Shown: positions 26,956-33,614 of the stretch, one piece after another
How the letters are laid out: each line of letters opens with the position of its first letter
Position numbering within the stretch: the first letter of the stretch is position 1
DNA from: Streptococcus ruminicola
GTDB lineage: Bacteria > Bacillota > Bacilli > Lactobacillales > Streptococcaceae
Assembly (NCBI RefSeq): GCF_011387195.1
Contig: NZ_CP046919.1
Span: 124,001 to 188,000, forward strand
Length of the DNA: 64,000 nt
Reading direction: 5' to 3'
Notes under the pieces: model-generated
Seen by the model: only the letters and a program-made list of their open reading frames with translations
Told to the model about the DNA's origin: nothing
The model's database searches: none
Translations under genes and position numbers: made by a program

Positions 26956-28132
26956 AATAGTATTCCTCTTTTTCATCTGGCCTGAACATAGTTGTAATTT
27001 TTACGTTTTTGTTCTTTCCGATTTTTCCAATAGCGATAATGTTGTTTTCACGATCATACCGCACTCGTCTCGATTCAGTGTCGTATCCTAAAATATCTTC
27101 AGAGACTGGCTCAGCTAAAAGTGAAGCCGCTGCTTTCTGATATTGTCCTTTAGAAATATTTGTGAATTCATCTCCATGAGATTTGAAATGTCCATTGAAA
27201 GATTTTTCGCTCGGAAACTTAGCTTCACTCCAAACGACACGGTCTTTCAGCTCCTTGTATCTTTCAACGTCATTATACTTCAATTCCTGAAATTTAGCTA
27301 GCGAAACAGGCACGAATTTAGAATCAAGTTTTTTAGCAAATTCTAGATATTCAATCCTATCACTTTTTCTGTTGTTGTCACGAATATCAATATTCATTTG
27401 ACGCCGTTGTTCGCGCTTATTTTTACTGTCTGCAGTTACCTTTTTAGACCAAATGTTCTTTTTTTTGCCGTCACCAGGTTTGTAATCAACAGTGCAACGG
27501 CAATTTTGATGACGTCTGTAAACGTCTTTAGGCACATCTGGATAATTGTAACTTCCAGCTAAACTTTGACACCATTTACAACAACGACCAGCTGTTTTTC
27601 TAACAATTTTAGGTTGGAGACCAGCTTTTGCGTGAAATTCAGCATTTTTCTTAATACTATCATCGACAATACTTTGCGTGAAATTGACGATTGGGTCACC
27701 TAAAAGCCATTTAACATCATCGAACTTATCTTCTCTCGAAAAACGTTCAATAAAGCCATCTATTCTATCTTGATTTAATTCAACAGGTTGCGCAACAAGG
27801 CTTATTTTTGCCGATTCATTCAAAACTGTTTGAACCTTACTTGAATAATCCGCTACAAGCTCATGATTTTGCTGTAAAACTGGTTCTAGCAAACGTTTTG
27901 CGATATTATAATACATTTTACCGTCTGGCAATTTATCTGCCGTTACAGACGTTGTGAGAGCTTTAGAGAGTATCTCTCCGACTTCGATGGCGAAATCATT
28001 TGCATTTGCATATGTTGCTTTTTTAGCTTCGAGAGTTTTTAAAGTTTTGACAACAACCTCGCTCTTACCAAATTCCTGTCCAAAATTGTCTTGAACCTCT
28101 TCTAGAAGTGCTGGTAATACATCATCATTCAT
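26921..28132 (-). CDS. MuF-type head morphogenesis protein with C-terminal BECR-like nuclease toxin domain
   Basis: 403 residues. Residues about 100-220 carry the MuF signature (AGRCCKWCQSLAGSY, then RRHQNCRCTVDY). After a basic linker the last about 90 residues (GHFKSHGDEF at 314-323, a helix ending ASLLAEPV, VRYDRENNIIAIG, KITTMFRP) match the pattern of barnase/EndoU/ColicinE5/RelE-like toxin domains, with histidines H315 and H319. MuF proteins are packed in the head; the domain could enter the host with DNA. Starts inside the portal end. Confidence 0.8.
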   Translation of the reverse strand: MNDDVLPALLEEVQDNFGQEFGKSEVVVKTLKTLEAKKATYANANDFAIEVGEILSKALTTSVTADKLPDGKMYYNIAKRLLEPVLQQNHELVADYSSKVQTVLNESAKISLVAQPVELNQDRIDGFIERFSREDKFDDVKWLLGDPIVNFTQSIVDDSIKKNAEFHAKAGLQPKIVRKTAGRCCKWCQSLAGSYNYPDVPKDVYRRHQNCRCTVDYKPGDGKKKNIWSKKVTADSKNKREQRRQMNIDIRDNNRKSDRIEYLEFAKKLDSKFVPVSLAKFQELKYNDVERYKELKDRVVWSEAKFPSEKSFNGHFKSHGDEFTNISKGQYQKAAASLLAEPVSEDILGYDTESRRVRYDRENNIIAIGKIGKNKNVKITTMFRPDEKEEYYYDDYEREHNHD

Positions 28133-29387
28133 CGTTATTTTCCTCTACTACTGGAGCAACATTACCCGAACCTTTGACGCCAGTCAAATCTCGAATCGTT
28201 TCACCATCTACGAAACCAGGAATAGCTTGATTGAGTTTGATAGCTCCATCACCGATTAACGTTAACGTGCTTGCGTCAGCCTCAAACAATGGTTCCCATT
28301 TGACAATCGTATTTGTAAATTGACTACGCAAATAGTGAAATTCATCTTGCAAACAAATAGCAACATAAGCAACATTTAACAAACCACTTCCGAGCGAACG
28401 TTGAGCTTTGCGCCCTGCCAAACGTAAATTCTCATGGCTTGCTTTAATTGCTTCAACACTTGATGGATTGTCTGAAACAAATCCAAGGTCATCTAAGGTC
28501 AAACCCATTTCACCAGCAAAACCAGCTGCAGCTGTTCGCAACTGCTCGGTGAATGGTGACATGCTTGCGGTTGTAAATTGTCCAACGACTGGATGGTCAC
28601 CATCGTCATCTTTATCAATTCGCAACAATGATGATACTGTAGCTTTCCAAGTGTCCATTGCTTCCGCATCTGGGTCCATACCTAAAATGTATTTTTGAGG
28701 ATAAGAATAGAATTCGGCAGTAACATCAGCTCGCTCAAGCGTTCTTTTTGCGTATTTTTGATAGTACATACCCGAGCGAGTAATTCGACTGCGTCCGAAC
28801 GGTCTGACGGCATCTGGGCGATGAATAACAGGAACAAGCAAAGGCACTCCTGTAGGGTTAGAAACTCTAAAAGGTGTTTCATCTTTTGGATAAAACCAAG
28901 TTTCTTCGTCGGTGAAATACGCTTCTAAAATCGGGTTATCGTTATCATCGCGTTGTAAAACAGTGTAACCTTCAGTTAAAAGGCCTGTGATTGGATCAAT
29001 AACACCCGTTGCGTTGCTTGCTTCGATGACCTGCAGACGAACTCGCTCATCCTCGTCTTTCGAGAGGTAAACGAAACAGCATGAGCCAATCAGAGCAGAC
29101 AAAACTGCACTATCAAAAAAGACATCGGGGTTATTTTGAGCGAAAATAGCATTAACATTATAATCATCGTTAGCGAATTCTCGGAAAACTAGTCTGTCCG
29201 CTAAGCTATCAACGCCCTTTGCTGACCAACCTAAAACCGCTTGATACTTGCTTATAATTTGATGTGGGATAGTTAGTCCTACTGGTGGGTCATAATGCTT
29301 CATAGCGTACTGTCTATACCGCATTTTAACCCTTGGACGTACCGTTGAAAGCTTGCGCTTCAAGTAATTCATTCCTTTTAAACTCAA
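28125..29387 (-). CDS. Portal protein (SPP1 gp6-like)
   Basis: 420 residues. Start is a TTG at 29387 with AAGGAG 6 nt upstream. Contains portal-type features: LVFREFANDDYNVNAIFAQN clip/stem region, PVIHRPDAVRPFGRSRITRSG, and SSVEAIKASHENLRLAGRKAQR, the conserved wing helix of gp6-like portals. Forms the dodecameric DNA channel and docks the terminase. Confidence 0.85.
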   Translation of the reverse strand: MSLKGMNYLKRKLSTVRPRVKMRYRQYAMKHYDPPVGLTIPHQIISKYQAVLGWSAKGVDSLADRLVFREFANDDYNVNAIFAQNNPDVFFDSAVLSALIGSCCFVYLSKDEDERVRLQVIEASNATGVIDPITGLLTEGYTVLQRDDNDNPILEAYFTDEETWFYPKDETPFRVSNPTGVPLLVPVIHRPDAVRPFGRSRITRSGMYYQKYAKRTLERADVTAEFYSYPQKYILGMDPDAEAMDTWKATVSSLLRIDKDDDGDHPVVGQFTTASMSPFTEQLRTAAAGFAGEMGLTLDDLGFVSDNPSSVEAIKASHENLRLAGRKAQRSLGSGLLNVAYVAICLQDEFHYLRSQFTNTIVKWEPLFEADASTLTLIGDGAIKLNQAIPGFVDGETIRDLTGVKGSGNVAPVVEENNDE

Positions 29388-29427
29388 TTTTTACTCCTTT
29401 CGAATTTGGCGCGAGAAAAAATGTACA

Positions 29428-29478
29428 GTGACGGCTTGAACCTCGGCCGCGAGAGCGGAGGGGGTCCCATGCCCCCAC
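29428..29478. other. GC-rich dyad-containing patch between HNH and portal, candidate cos region
   Basis: Unusually GC-rich for this AT-rich genome, with overlapping short inverted repeats: CTCG/CGAG, CCGC/GCGG and GGGGG/CCCCC. It is non-coding and beside the HNH gene. HNH proteins next to terminase genes are typical of cos-type phages, so this is a candidate packaging site. Confidence 0.3.
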
Positions 29479-29508
29479 TTAAAAAACTTTTAAAACTGAA
29501 TCAAAAAA

Positions 29509-29859
29509 TTATTTTGAAACATAATTTAACCAGTTGATGCTTTGCGGCAAGTTGCGATTGCCAATCACATTCGTTCCTTTTCCTTTGCTTGGCTCATCAT
29601 TGTAAAGCTTGTCAGACTTCTGTCTGTTACATTGCCAATGCGCAAGCTGCAGGTTGTCAATGTCAGATGGATGACCACCTTTCGCAACCGGAATGATGTG
29701 ATCAATGACTGGCGATAATGGGTGCGGATACTTTAATGACTTATCCACTGGCTTGCCACAAATACCACAAACGTTTCTAGTCTTTAATATTACTTTCTTA
29801 TTCTTCTCGAATGCGACGCGGTGGGGGCCGTGTCTATCAGGGCGGGTATCTTTTGCCAT
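29509..29859 (-). CDS. HNH endonuclease of the packaging module
   Basis: 116 residues from ATG 29859 (GGAGG 8 nt upstream). Zinc-binding CGICGKP and WQCNRQKSDK bracket the HNH core VIDHIIPVAKGGHPSDIDNLQLAH. In HK97-like phages such proteins work with the terminase in cos cleavage. Here it is followed by the portal, not by a small terminase. Confidence 0.88.
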   Translation of the reverse strand: MAKDTRPDRHGPHRVAFEKNKKVILKTRNVCGICGKPVDKSLKYPHPLSPVIDHIIPVAKGGHPSDIDNLQLAHWQCNRQKSDKLYNDEPSKGKGTNVIGNRNLPQSINWLNYVSK

Positions 29860-29910
29860 GGGGGTATCCTCCAAAAAAGGGGCGGGGTATTTGACTACCT
29901 CGTCCCTCAT

Positions 29911-29969
29911 TTCTTGATGATACTATAATAACACGTTGAAACTGCAGTGCACTGTCTCATTATGTTTTA
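29911..29969. promoter_or_regulatory. Intergenic region before HNH with palindrome
   Basis: Carries a TATAAT on the plus strand and TATAGT on the minus strand near 29924-29932, plus the palindrome CAGTGCACTG at about 29948-29957. Possibly the late promoter region controlled by the preceding regulator; no clear -35. Confidence 0.25.
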
Positions 29970-30395
29970 TTATGCCTTGATATGACTGCTTATGTCAGCA
30001 CTTTCAAGGTCCTTTTGCGCTGCTTTTTTTAATCTGAAATAAGTACGCTCGCTAATTCCCATCTCATCCATCACTTCATACATCGACATCTTATCAATAT
30101 ATACAAGACTTAAAATAGTTCTGCTTGCAGTATCTTCTAGATTGTCAATCATATCTTGCAGTTCTCTGCGCTTTTGAATAGCTTCAACCGTCTTATTATC
30201 AATCTCATCAATCGAATCAAGCAATTCAGCATATACATCATCTTGTTTCCTGTTTAATCCACCTTTGACTTTGTCGGCTGACCATCGAGGGCTTGAAAGC
30301 AGTGAAGCGTTAAGCCTATCTCGCCTTCTAATCAAGCTCTGAATATATAAATCTAAATTCCTTAAATCTTTCAAAATAGTCTTAGCTCTGCTCAC
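29970..30395 (-). CDS. Late transcription regulator, DUF1492/ArpU-like
   Basis: 141 residues starting at GTG 30395 with GGGAGG 9 nt upstream. A helical N-terminus (KTILKDLRNLDLYIQSLIRRRDRL) and a C-terminal sigma-region-4-like helix-turn-helix (MSMYEVMDEMGISERTYFRLKKAA) match DUF1492. ArpU-like proteins in this position are thought to activate late genes. The last gene before HNH and packaging. Confidence 0.8.
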   Translation of the reverse strand: MSRAKTILKDLRNLDLYIQSLIRRRDRLNASLLSSPRWSADKVKGGLNRKQDDVYAELLDSIDEIDNKTVEAIQKRRELQDMIDNLEDTASRTILSLVYIDKMSMYEVMDEMGISERTYFRLKKAAQKDLESADISSHIKA

Positions 30396-30405
30396 TTTCT
30401 TTCCT

Positions 30406-30448
30406 CCCGATATGATATAATAGATGTAACGTTTTCAATCATATCGGG
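30406..30448 (-). repeat. 11-bp inverted repeat at the regulator RBS
   Basis: CCCGATATGAT at 30406-30416 and its exact complement at 30438-30448. On the minus strand the second arm ends in the GGG of the regulator SD, so the hairpin can partly mask it. Confidence 0.6.
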
Positions 30449-30474
30449 CTTGCGTGTGCAGGCTCTTTTTTTAT
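30413..30474 (+). ncRNA. Candidate plus-strand promoter-terminator unit (short RNA)
   Basis: Plus strand TGATATAAT (extended -10, hexamer 30416-30421), then about 45 nt ending in GCTTGC/GCAGGC hairpin and seven T (30467-30473). No ORF. It would give a short RNA antisense to the leader of the late regulator. Confidence 0.35.
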
Positions 30475-30531
30475 GTAAAACACAGGCAGGCGCACGACCT
30501 GTAAAGAATTACCATGATTCACGCCTTGCAT
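30439..30531 (-). CDS. Possible 30-residue microprotein
   Basis: ATG 30531 to TGA 30439 (MQGVNHGNSLQVVRLPVFYI...). The frame is open further upstream to about 30579, without an ATG or SD. Low complexity is absent, so it could be a remnant or a real small phage protein; weak support only. Confidence 0.22.
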   Translation of the reverse strand: MQGVNHGNSLQVVRLPVFYIKKEPAHASPI

Positions 30532-30622
30532 AATCACAGCCGACTGATAAGCTGCTTTAGATTTAAAGAAATAATATTAAGGGAGACCTCTTTTCTTTTT
30601 TATTTCGCTATTTGCCAGCAAG

Positions 30623-30706
30623 TAACCCGATGACCTTACCAGCTGTGTACTAATTTTGTAAGAAGGGTGGTTCATACCACCTCTATTCATAATTAATTTC
30701 GGGTTA
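30623..30706 (-). ncRNA. 84-nt structured element with 8-bp closing stem
   Basis: Ends TAACCCGA and TCGGGTTA pair perfectly (30699-30706 with 30623-30630). Inside is a GGTGGT/ACCACC hairpin with ATGA loop. tRNA-like in size but without a recognisable T-loop or anticodon arm. On the minus strand it begins at the very next base after the tRNA-like element at 30707-30753. Confidence 0.4.
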
Positions 30707-30753
30707 TGTCCGCGCATGGATTCGAACCACGCTTTAAGCCATCCCTGCGGACA
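30707..30753 (-). ncRNA. tRNA-like acceptor/T-arm minihelix, element 4
   Basis: Minus strand: TGTCCGC, 14-nt linker, T-stem GCGTGG, loop TTCGAAT, CCATGC, then GCGGACA. Acceptor stem 7/7 bp; T-stem 6 bp with one G-U; the loop fits TTCRANY. 47 nt in total, with no D or anticodon arm. It resembles the minimal substrate of RNase P/RNase Z. Confidence 0.5.
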
Positions 30754-30781
30754 CCAAGTCTAATTTATTTCTAGAAAAGGT

Positions 30782-30825
30782 AGGGTGCTAGGATAACTGG
30801 CTAGGTAGTTATCCATCATAGCCCT
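30782..30825 (-). ncRNA. Structured hairpin element 3
   Basis: Minus strand: AGGGCTA, tgat, a 7-bp GGATAAC/GTTATCC hairpin with a 10-nt loop, then TAGCACCCT pairing back with a 2-nt bulge. The loop carries TAGCC, complementary to GGCTA of the 5' arm, so a pseudoknot or switch is possible. No T-loop. Confidence 0.35.
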
Positions 30826-30856
30826 GCTTTCTTTTTTATTTCAATTCCTAGCCTTA

Positions 30857-30902
30857 TAGCTCCTGTGTGAATTGAACACACATGAATTACCCTGTGGAGC
30901 TA
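30857..30902 (-). ncRNA. tRNA-like acceptor/T-arm minihelix, element 2
   Basis: Minus strand: TAGCTCC, 13-nt linker, TGTGTG, loop TTCAATT, CACACA, GGAGCTA. Acceptor 7/7 and T-stem 6/6 bp, both perfect; loop fits TTCRANY. 46 nt. Preceded with no gap by a 7-bp hairpin (30903-30929). Confidence 0.5.
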
Positions 30903-30929
30903 CTGTGAGCATTACACCTTTACTCACAG
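30903..30929 (-). ncRNA. Hairpin abutting tRNA-like element 2
   Basis: CTGTGAG at 30903-30909 pairs exactly with CTCACAG at 30923-30929; 13-nt loop. No T-run follows on either strand, so it is not a simple terminator. Confidence 0.35.
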
Positions 30930-30990
30930 ATTGATGAATTAAATATATTTTCTTTGGAGATTTCCTCTTCTCTAATTTAAATTTGGTGTA

Positions 30991-31033
30991 TACCAACTGG
31001 ACGAGTCGAACGTCCAAAGTACCGTTGTTGGTT
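30991..31033 (-). ncRNA. tRNA-like acceptor/T-arm minihelix, element 1
   Basis: Minus strand: AACCAAC, 10-nt linker, TGGACG, loop TTCGACT, CGTCCA, GTTGGTA. Acceptor 6 of 7 bp, T-stem 6/6, loop fits TTCRANY. 43 nt, starting 4 nt after the stop codon of the upstream gene. Confidence 0.48.
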
Positions 31034-31037
31034 ATGC

Positions 31038-31250
31038 TTATAACTCAATTCCCTCAATTTCAGCACGTTGTTCCAAAATACTGAGATAAGCTTGCATAGT
31101 ATAGTATTGACTTTCAAGTAATGCCACTGGACAATTTAACTCAAAGTCTAATTCTCCATAAAGATGCTTATCTAACAATTTACCTAGCTTATCTGTGCGT
31201 TCTTTCAATTCATTGTATTCATTTACCATTCGTTGTTTATAAGCTTCCAT
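31038..31250 (-). CDS. Small conserved phage protein (crAss001_48-like)
   Basis: 70 residues, helical and charged (YKQRMVNEYNELKERTDKLGKLL). This N-terminal signature recurs in many Gram-positive phage early regions under the label crAss001_48-related; function unknown. Last protein gene before the structured RNA stretch. Confidence 0.7.
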   Translation of the reverse strand: MEAYKQRMVNEYNELKERTDKLGKLLDKHLYGELDFELNCPVALLESQYYTMQAYLSILEQRAEIEGIEL

Positions 31251-31262
31251 TTTAATACTCCT

Positions 31263-31448
31263 TTATTCTTCTACTTCAATTTCAATACTGTGTTCATATA
31301 ATTGAATACTAATCACAGTGTAAGACCAATATTCTTCCTCAATATCACCAATGTATTCATAAGTACATGGTTCAACCTCACCATACAGCTTTACTTTAAC
31401 TGCTGGGTCATTCCACATAATATTCATCAACTCTTCTAAAATAATCAC
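31263..31448 (-). CDS. Hypothetical early protein
   Basis: 61 residues, acidic (EPCTYEYIGDIEEEYWSYTV). Start is GTG at 31448 with GAGG upstream, overlapping the previous stop by 3 bp (GTGA). Not recognised. Confidence 0.6.
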   Translation of the reverse strand: MIILEELMNIMWNDPAVKVKLYGEVEPCTYEYIGDIEEEYWSYTVISIQLYEHSIEIEVEE

Positions 31449-31609
31449 TTCATCCTCACTTCAATTTCAAATTCTTTATCCTGAAAGGTTGCTGGGATAA
31501 CAACACCTTTCATAGCGCCGTCTCTAAGATACATTTCTATCATGCTTTCAAGAACTGCTTTACCAATGTCTAGCTGTGGTTCTAATAATTGTTCTTGTAA
31601 TGTTTCCAT
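31445..31609 (-). CDS. Hypothetical early protein, 54 residues
   Basis: METLQEQLLEPQLDIGKAV... ending FEIEVRMK; TAGGAG precedes the ATG. It lies between the YopX-like gene and the 61-residue gene with 1-4 bp spacing. Unknown function. Confidence 0.65.
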   Translation of the reverse strand: METLQEQLLEPQLDIGKAVLESMIEMYLRDGAMKGVVIPATFQDKEFEIEVRMK

Positions 31610-31610
31610 T

Positions 31611-32003
31611 TCATTCTCCTAACAAATCTTTGTTCTCCCAAATGTTACCAATGACTTCGAGAGAGCTAAGGCCATCATTATTTAATTCTACAAAATAAAA
31701 TATAGTGCCATGTTTAGCTTTTAAACCAAAACTTGCATAGTTCTTGTCATAAATTACAGCTTCTGTATAGAAAGTACCATCACATATATATTTGTGCTTA
31801 ACAATGTCACCTTCACAAATCTCTACACCATTCTTATCCTTAAGACCCGTGAACTCCATCAGCTCAATCTCATCAAAGAATCTTTCACAGCGATACCCAT
31901 TGCTCTCCTCAAGATATGTTGTTTTATAGCTTGAATCAAGGTCGCCAACAGGTAACATTCTCTTTTCATCTTTAACCCACGTTCTAAATTTTGGTACTCT
32001 CAT
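31611..32003 (-). CDS. YopX-family protein
   Basis: 130 residues. Carries the YopX pattern: N-terminal PKFRTWVKDEKRML, the central EFTGLKDKNGVEICEGDIVK and C-terminal LEVIGNIWENKDLL. Common in phages of Gram-positives; biochemical role unknown. Overlaps the next upstream gene by 4 bp. Confidence 0.9.
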   Translation of the reverse strand: MRVPKFRTWVKDEKRMLPVGDLDSSYKTTYLEESNGYRCERFFDEIELMEFTGLKDKNGVEICEGDIVKHKYICDGTFYTEAVIYDKNYASFGLKAKHGTIFYFVELNNDGLSSLEVIGNIWENKDLLGE

Positions 32004-32215
32004 TCTTCTTCCTCTCTATAATTTAGCCACGGCTCAATAGAACTGTGCTTCCCGCATTTTGGACATTCAAGATGATAGTTTCTTCTAAAACTAAGCACAC
32101 CCTTCGTCTCTTTCTTTACATAATCGTGTCTGCAAAAGAATTGTTTCAAATTATGCCTAAGTTCTTTCTTTTGCTCGTTGAACTTATAAGCAATCTTTTT
32201 AAAAGTATCAAACAT
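32000..32215 (-). CDS. Small zinc-ribbon-like early protein
   Basis: 71 residues, basic, with HLECPKCGKHSSIEPW, a half zinc ribbon, and an upstream CRHDYVKK that could supply further ligands. ATG at 32215 has GAGG 7 nt upstream; an ATG one codon earlier is also possible. Unknown role. Confidence 0.65.
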   Translation of the reverse strand: MFDTFKKIAYKFNEQKKELRHNLKQFFCRHDYVKKETKGVLSFRRNYHLECPKCGKHSSIEPWLNYREEEE

Positions 32216-32739
32216 CATTTCACCTCTTTGACTTCAAATGCTGGGTTATCCCAAAATTTAAATCTCTTGAGCTCATCTTCAGTGAACCATGATTTGACCT
32301 CATCATCGTTTAAAGGCAACGAGCTTATTCCAAGCTTATTAAACTTCTTAAAAATTCCAATATAAATTTTGCCAAAATCTTCGTTTGCAAATTTAACCGT
32401 GTACAGCTTTTCTTTCTTAACTTCATAACCGTTCCTGATGGAATCGACAATCACTCCAATTCCTTTATTATTTAACCACTTATGCATAGGGTCATCAGCA
32501 GGTATGACAGGTAATGTTACTGACACGTTCGTAAAGACATACTCTTCTAAAGCATCTCTGTTTTCCTCAATATAATCAGCAACAAATTGTGGAACTACAG
32601 GCTTTTCTGGTTCATCAATTTGTTCAATATAACTTAGAGCAGTAATTAGTCCCTCATTATATCTTTTATCTTCATAACTAGTAGTTAAACCAAGAATTTC
32701 TTTATTCTTTATACCTTTGACTGCTTCTTGTTTATTCAT
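32215..32739 (-). CDS. DUF1642 family phage protein
   Basis: 174 residues from ATG 32739 (GGAGG 5 nt upstream). The DUF1642 pattern is visible: VPQFVADYIEENRD, then GYEVKKEKLYTVKF. Restricted to phages of streptococci and lactococci; unknown function. Stop overlaps the next ATG. Confidence 0.85.
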   Translation of the reverse strand: MNKQEAVKGIKNKEILGLTTSYEDKRYNEGLITALSYIEQIDEPEKPVVPQFVADYIEENRDALEEYVFTNVSVTLPVIPADDPMHKWLNNKGIGVIVDSIRNGYEVKKEKLYTVKFANEDFGKIYIGIFKKFNKLGISSLPLNDDEVKSWFTEDELKRFKFWDNPAFEVKEVK

Positions 32740-32762
32740 ATCTTCCTCCAAGTGGTAGTCAA

Positions 32763-32903
32763 CTAACGGTTGATAACCTCTTCTGCAATGTTACCTTTCG
32801 GTTCTTTACCTGCTAACTGCGTTGCCATTGTTTTCTTTTCAACAACTTCAAATGTAATGTCGTTCCACCAATCTGGCAAGTCTGCTTTTGCCTTTTTATT
32901 CAT
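32763..32903 (-). CDS. Hypothetical early microprotein, 46 residues
   Basis: MNKKAKADLPDWWND... ending EEVINR, with GGTGGAAG before the ATG. It overlaps the previous gene's stop by 8 bp and sits in the same tightly packed early operon. Not recognised. Confidence 0.6.
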   Translation of the reverse strand: MNKKAKADLPDWWNDITFEVVEKKTMATQLAGKEPKGNIAEEVINR

Positions 32904-33216
32904 CACTTCCACCTTTCAAATAATTAACATGCACTTCAATTTCTTTCGGTTCATCTTCCATCGTATAACCTAAAACGTTGAGCTCGCCTTCCAATATTTC
33001 TAATCTACGTTCGAGAATGCCTTGGATAGCATCTTTCAGCTCATCATCTTTACAGACGAATTTTACTGCATATCCATCGATGTTAGTCGAAAATAAGTCT
33101 AATTCATTAATACAGCTAGCCTCTAACAATTCCTCTAGCTTTGTGTATTCTTTAACTTTATCTGCAATATTTACAAAATCTATGTCTTTAACAGGCTTAC
33201 ACATCTTCGTTTCCAT
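32896..33216 (-). CDS. Hypothetical early protein
   Basis: 106 residues starting at ATG 33216 (GAGGTG 7 nt upstream; a longer frame exists but is unsupported). Acidic, with a helical middle (AIQGILERRLEILEGELNV). Not recognised. Overlaps the 59-residue gene before it by 20 bp. Confidence 0.6.
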   Translation of the reverse strand: METKMCKPVKDIDFVNIADKVKEYTKLEELLEASCINELDLFSTNIDGYAVKFVCKDDELKDAIQGILERRLEILEGELNVLGYTMEDEPKEIEVHVNYLKGGSDE

Positions 33217-33376
33217 CTTCCAACACCTCAATTCCTCGAATGTCCTTGCCGTCAATCTTGCCGTTGCCAATTCTGAACTTCTCATTATTGTGCCAACATG
33301 CCAAAATAATATCGTATGTTTGACGACTAATATTTGATGTTAACTCACCATCTTTTAAAAGAAATTTAACTTTCAT
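33197..33376 (-). CDS. Hypothetical early protein, 59 residues
   Basis: MKVKFLLKDGELTSNISRQT... ending LEDGNEDV. AAGGAG lies 7 nt before the ATG. Contains the possible fold KFRIGNGKIDGKDIRGIEVL. It overlaps both neighbours in different frames; spacing and SD support it as real. Confidence 0.68.
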   Translation of the reverse strand: MKVKFLLKDGELTSNISRQTYDIILACWHNNEKFRIGNGKIDGKDIRGIEVLEDGNEDV

Positions 33377-33614
33377 ACATAAGCTCCTTCATACGATGAC
33401 AGACTGTCTTATCAGGCAGAACTGCTCTAGATAATAATCTGTTAGCGTCATTTGATGAGACGTGCAGCATCTTACCAATTCCAATATAGCTCTTTAAATG
33501 TTTCTTATGTGTCCAGTCGATGAACTCATCTAAAACTTCTAGCGGAGTTTCTACACGATGCTCTACTAGTGTAACTGCGTACATTGCACGACGTTTATTT
33601 ACTGTTTTGCCCAT
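33366..33614 (-). CDS. Hypothetical early protein with possible HTH
   Basis: 82 residues, basic. GIGKMLHVSSNDANRLLSRAV may form a helix-turn-helix. Start overlaps the RusA gene end by 16 bp. Not recognised beyond similarity in style to small phage regulators. Confidence 0.55.
   Translation of the reverse strand: MGKTVNKRRAMYAVTLVEHRVETPLEVLDEFIDWTHKKHLKSYIGIGKMLHVSSNDANRLLSRAVLPDKTVCHRMKELMYES

Noticed and set aside
30623..30706. An 84-nt tRNA (right length, paired ends)
   Set aside because: No TTCRANY loop before the 3' acceptor strand and no credible anticodon stem.
30707..30753. A canonical tRNA gene because of the perfect T-arm
   Set aside because: No D arm or anticodon arm fits in the 14-nt linker, and no CCA is encoded; described instead as a tRNA-like minihelix.
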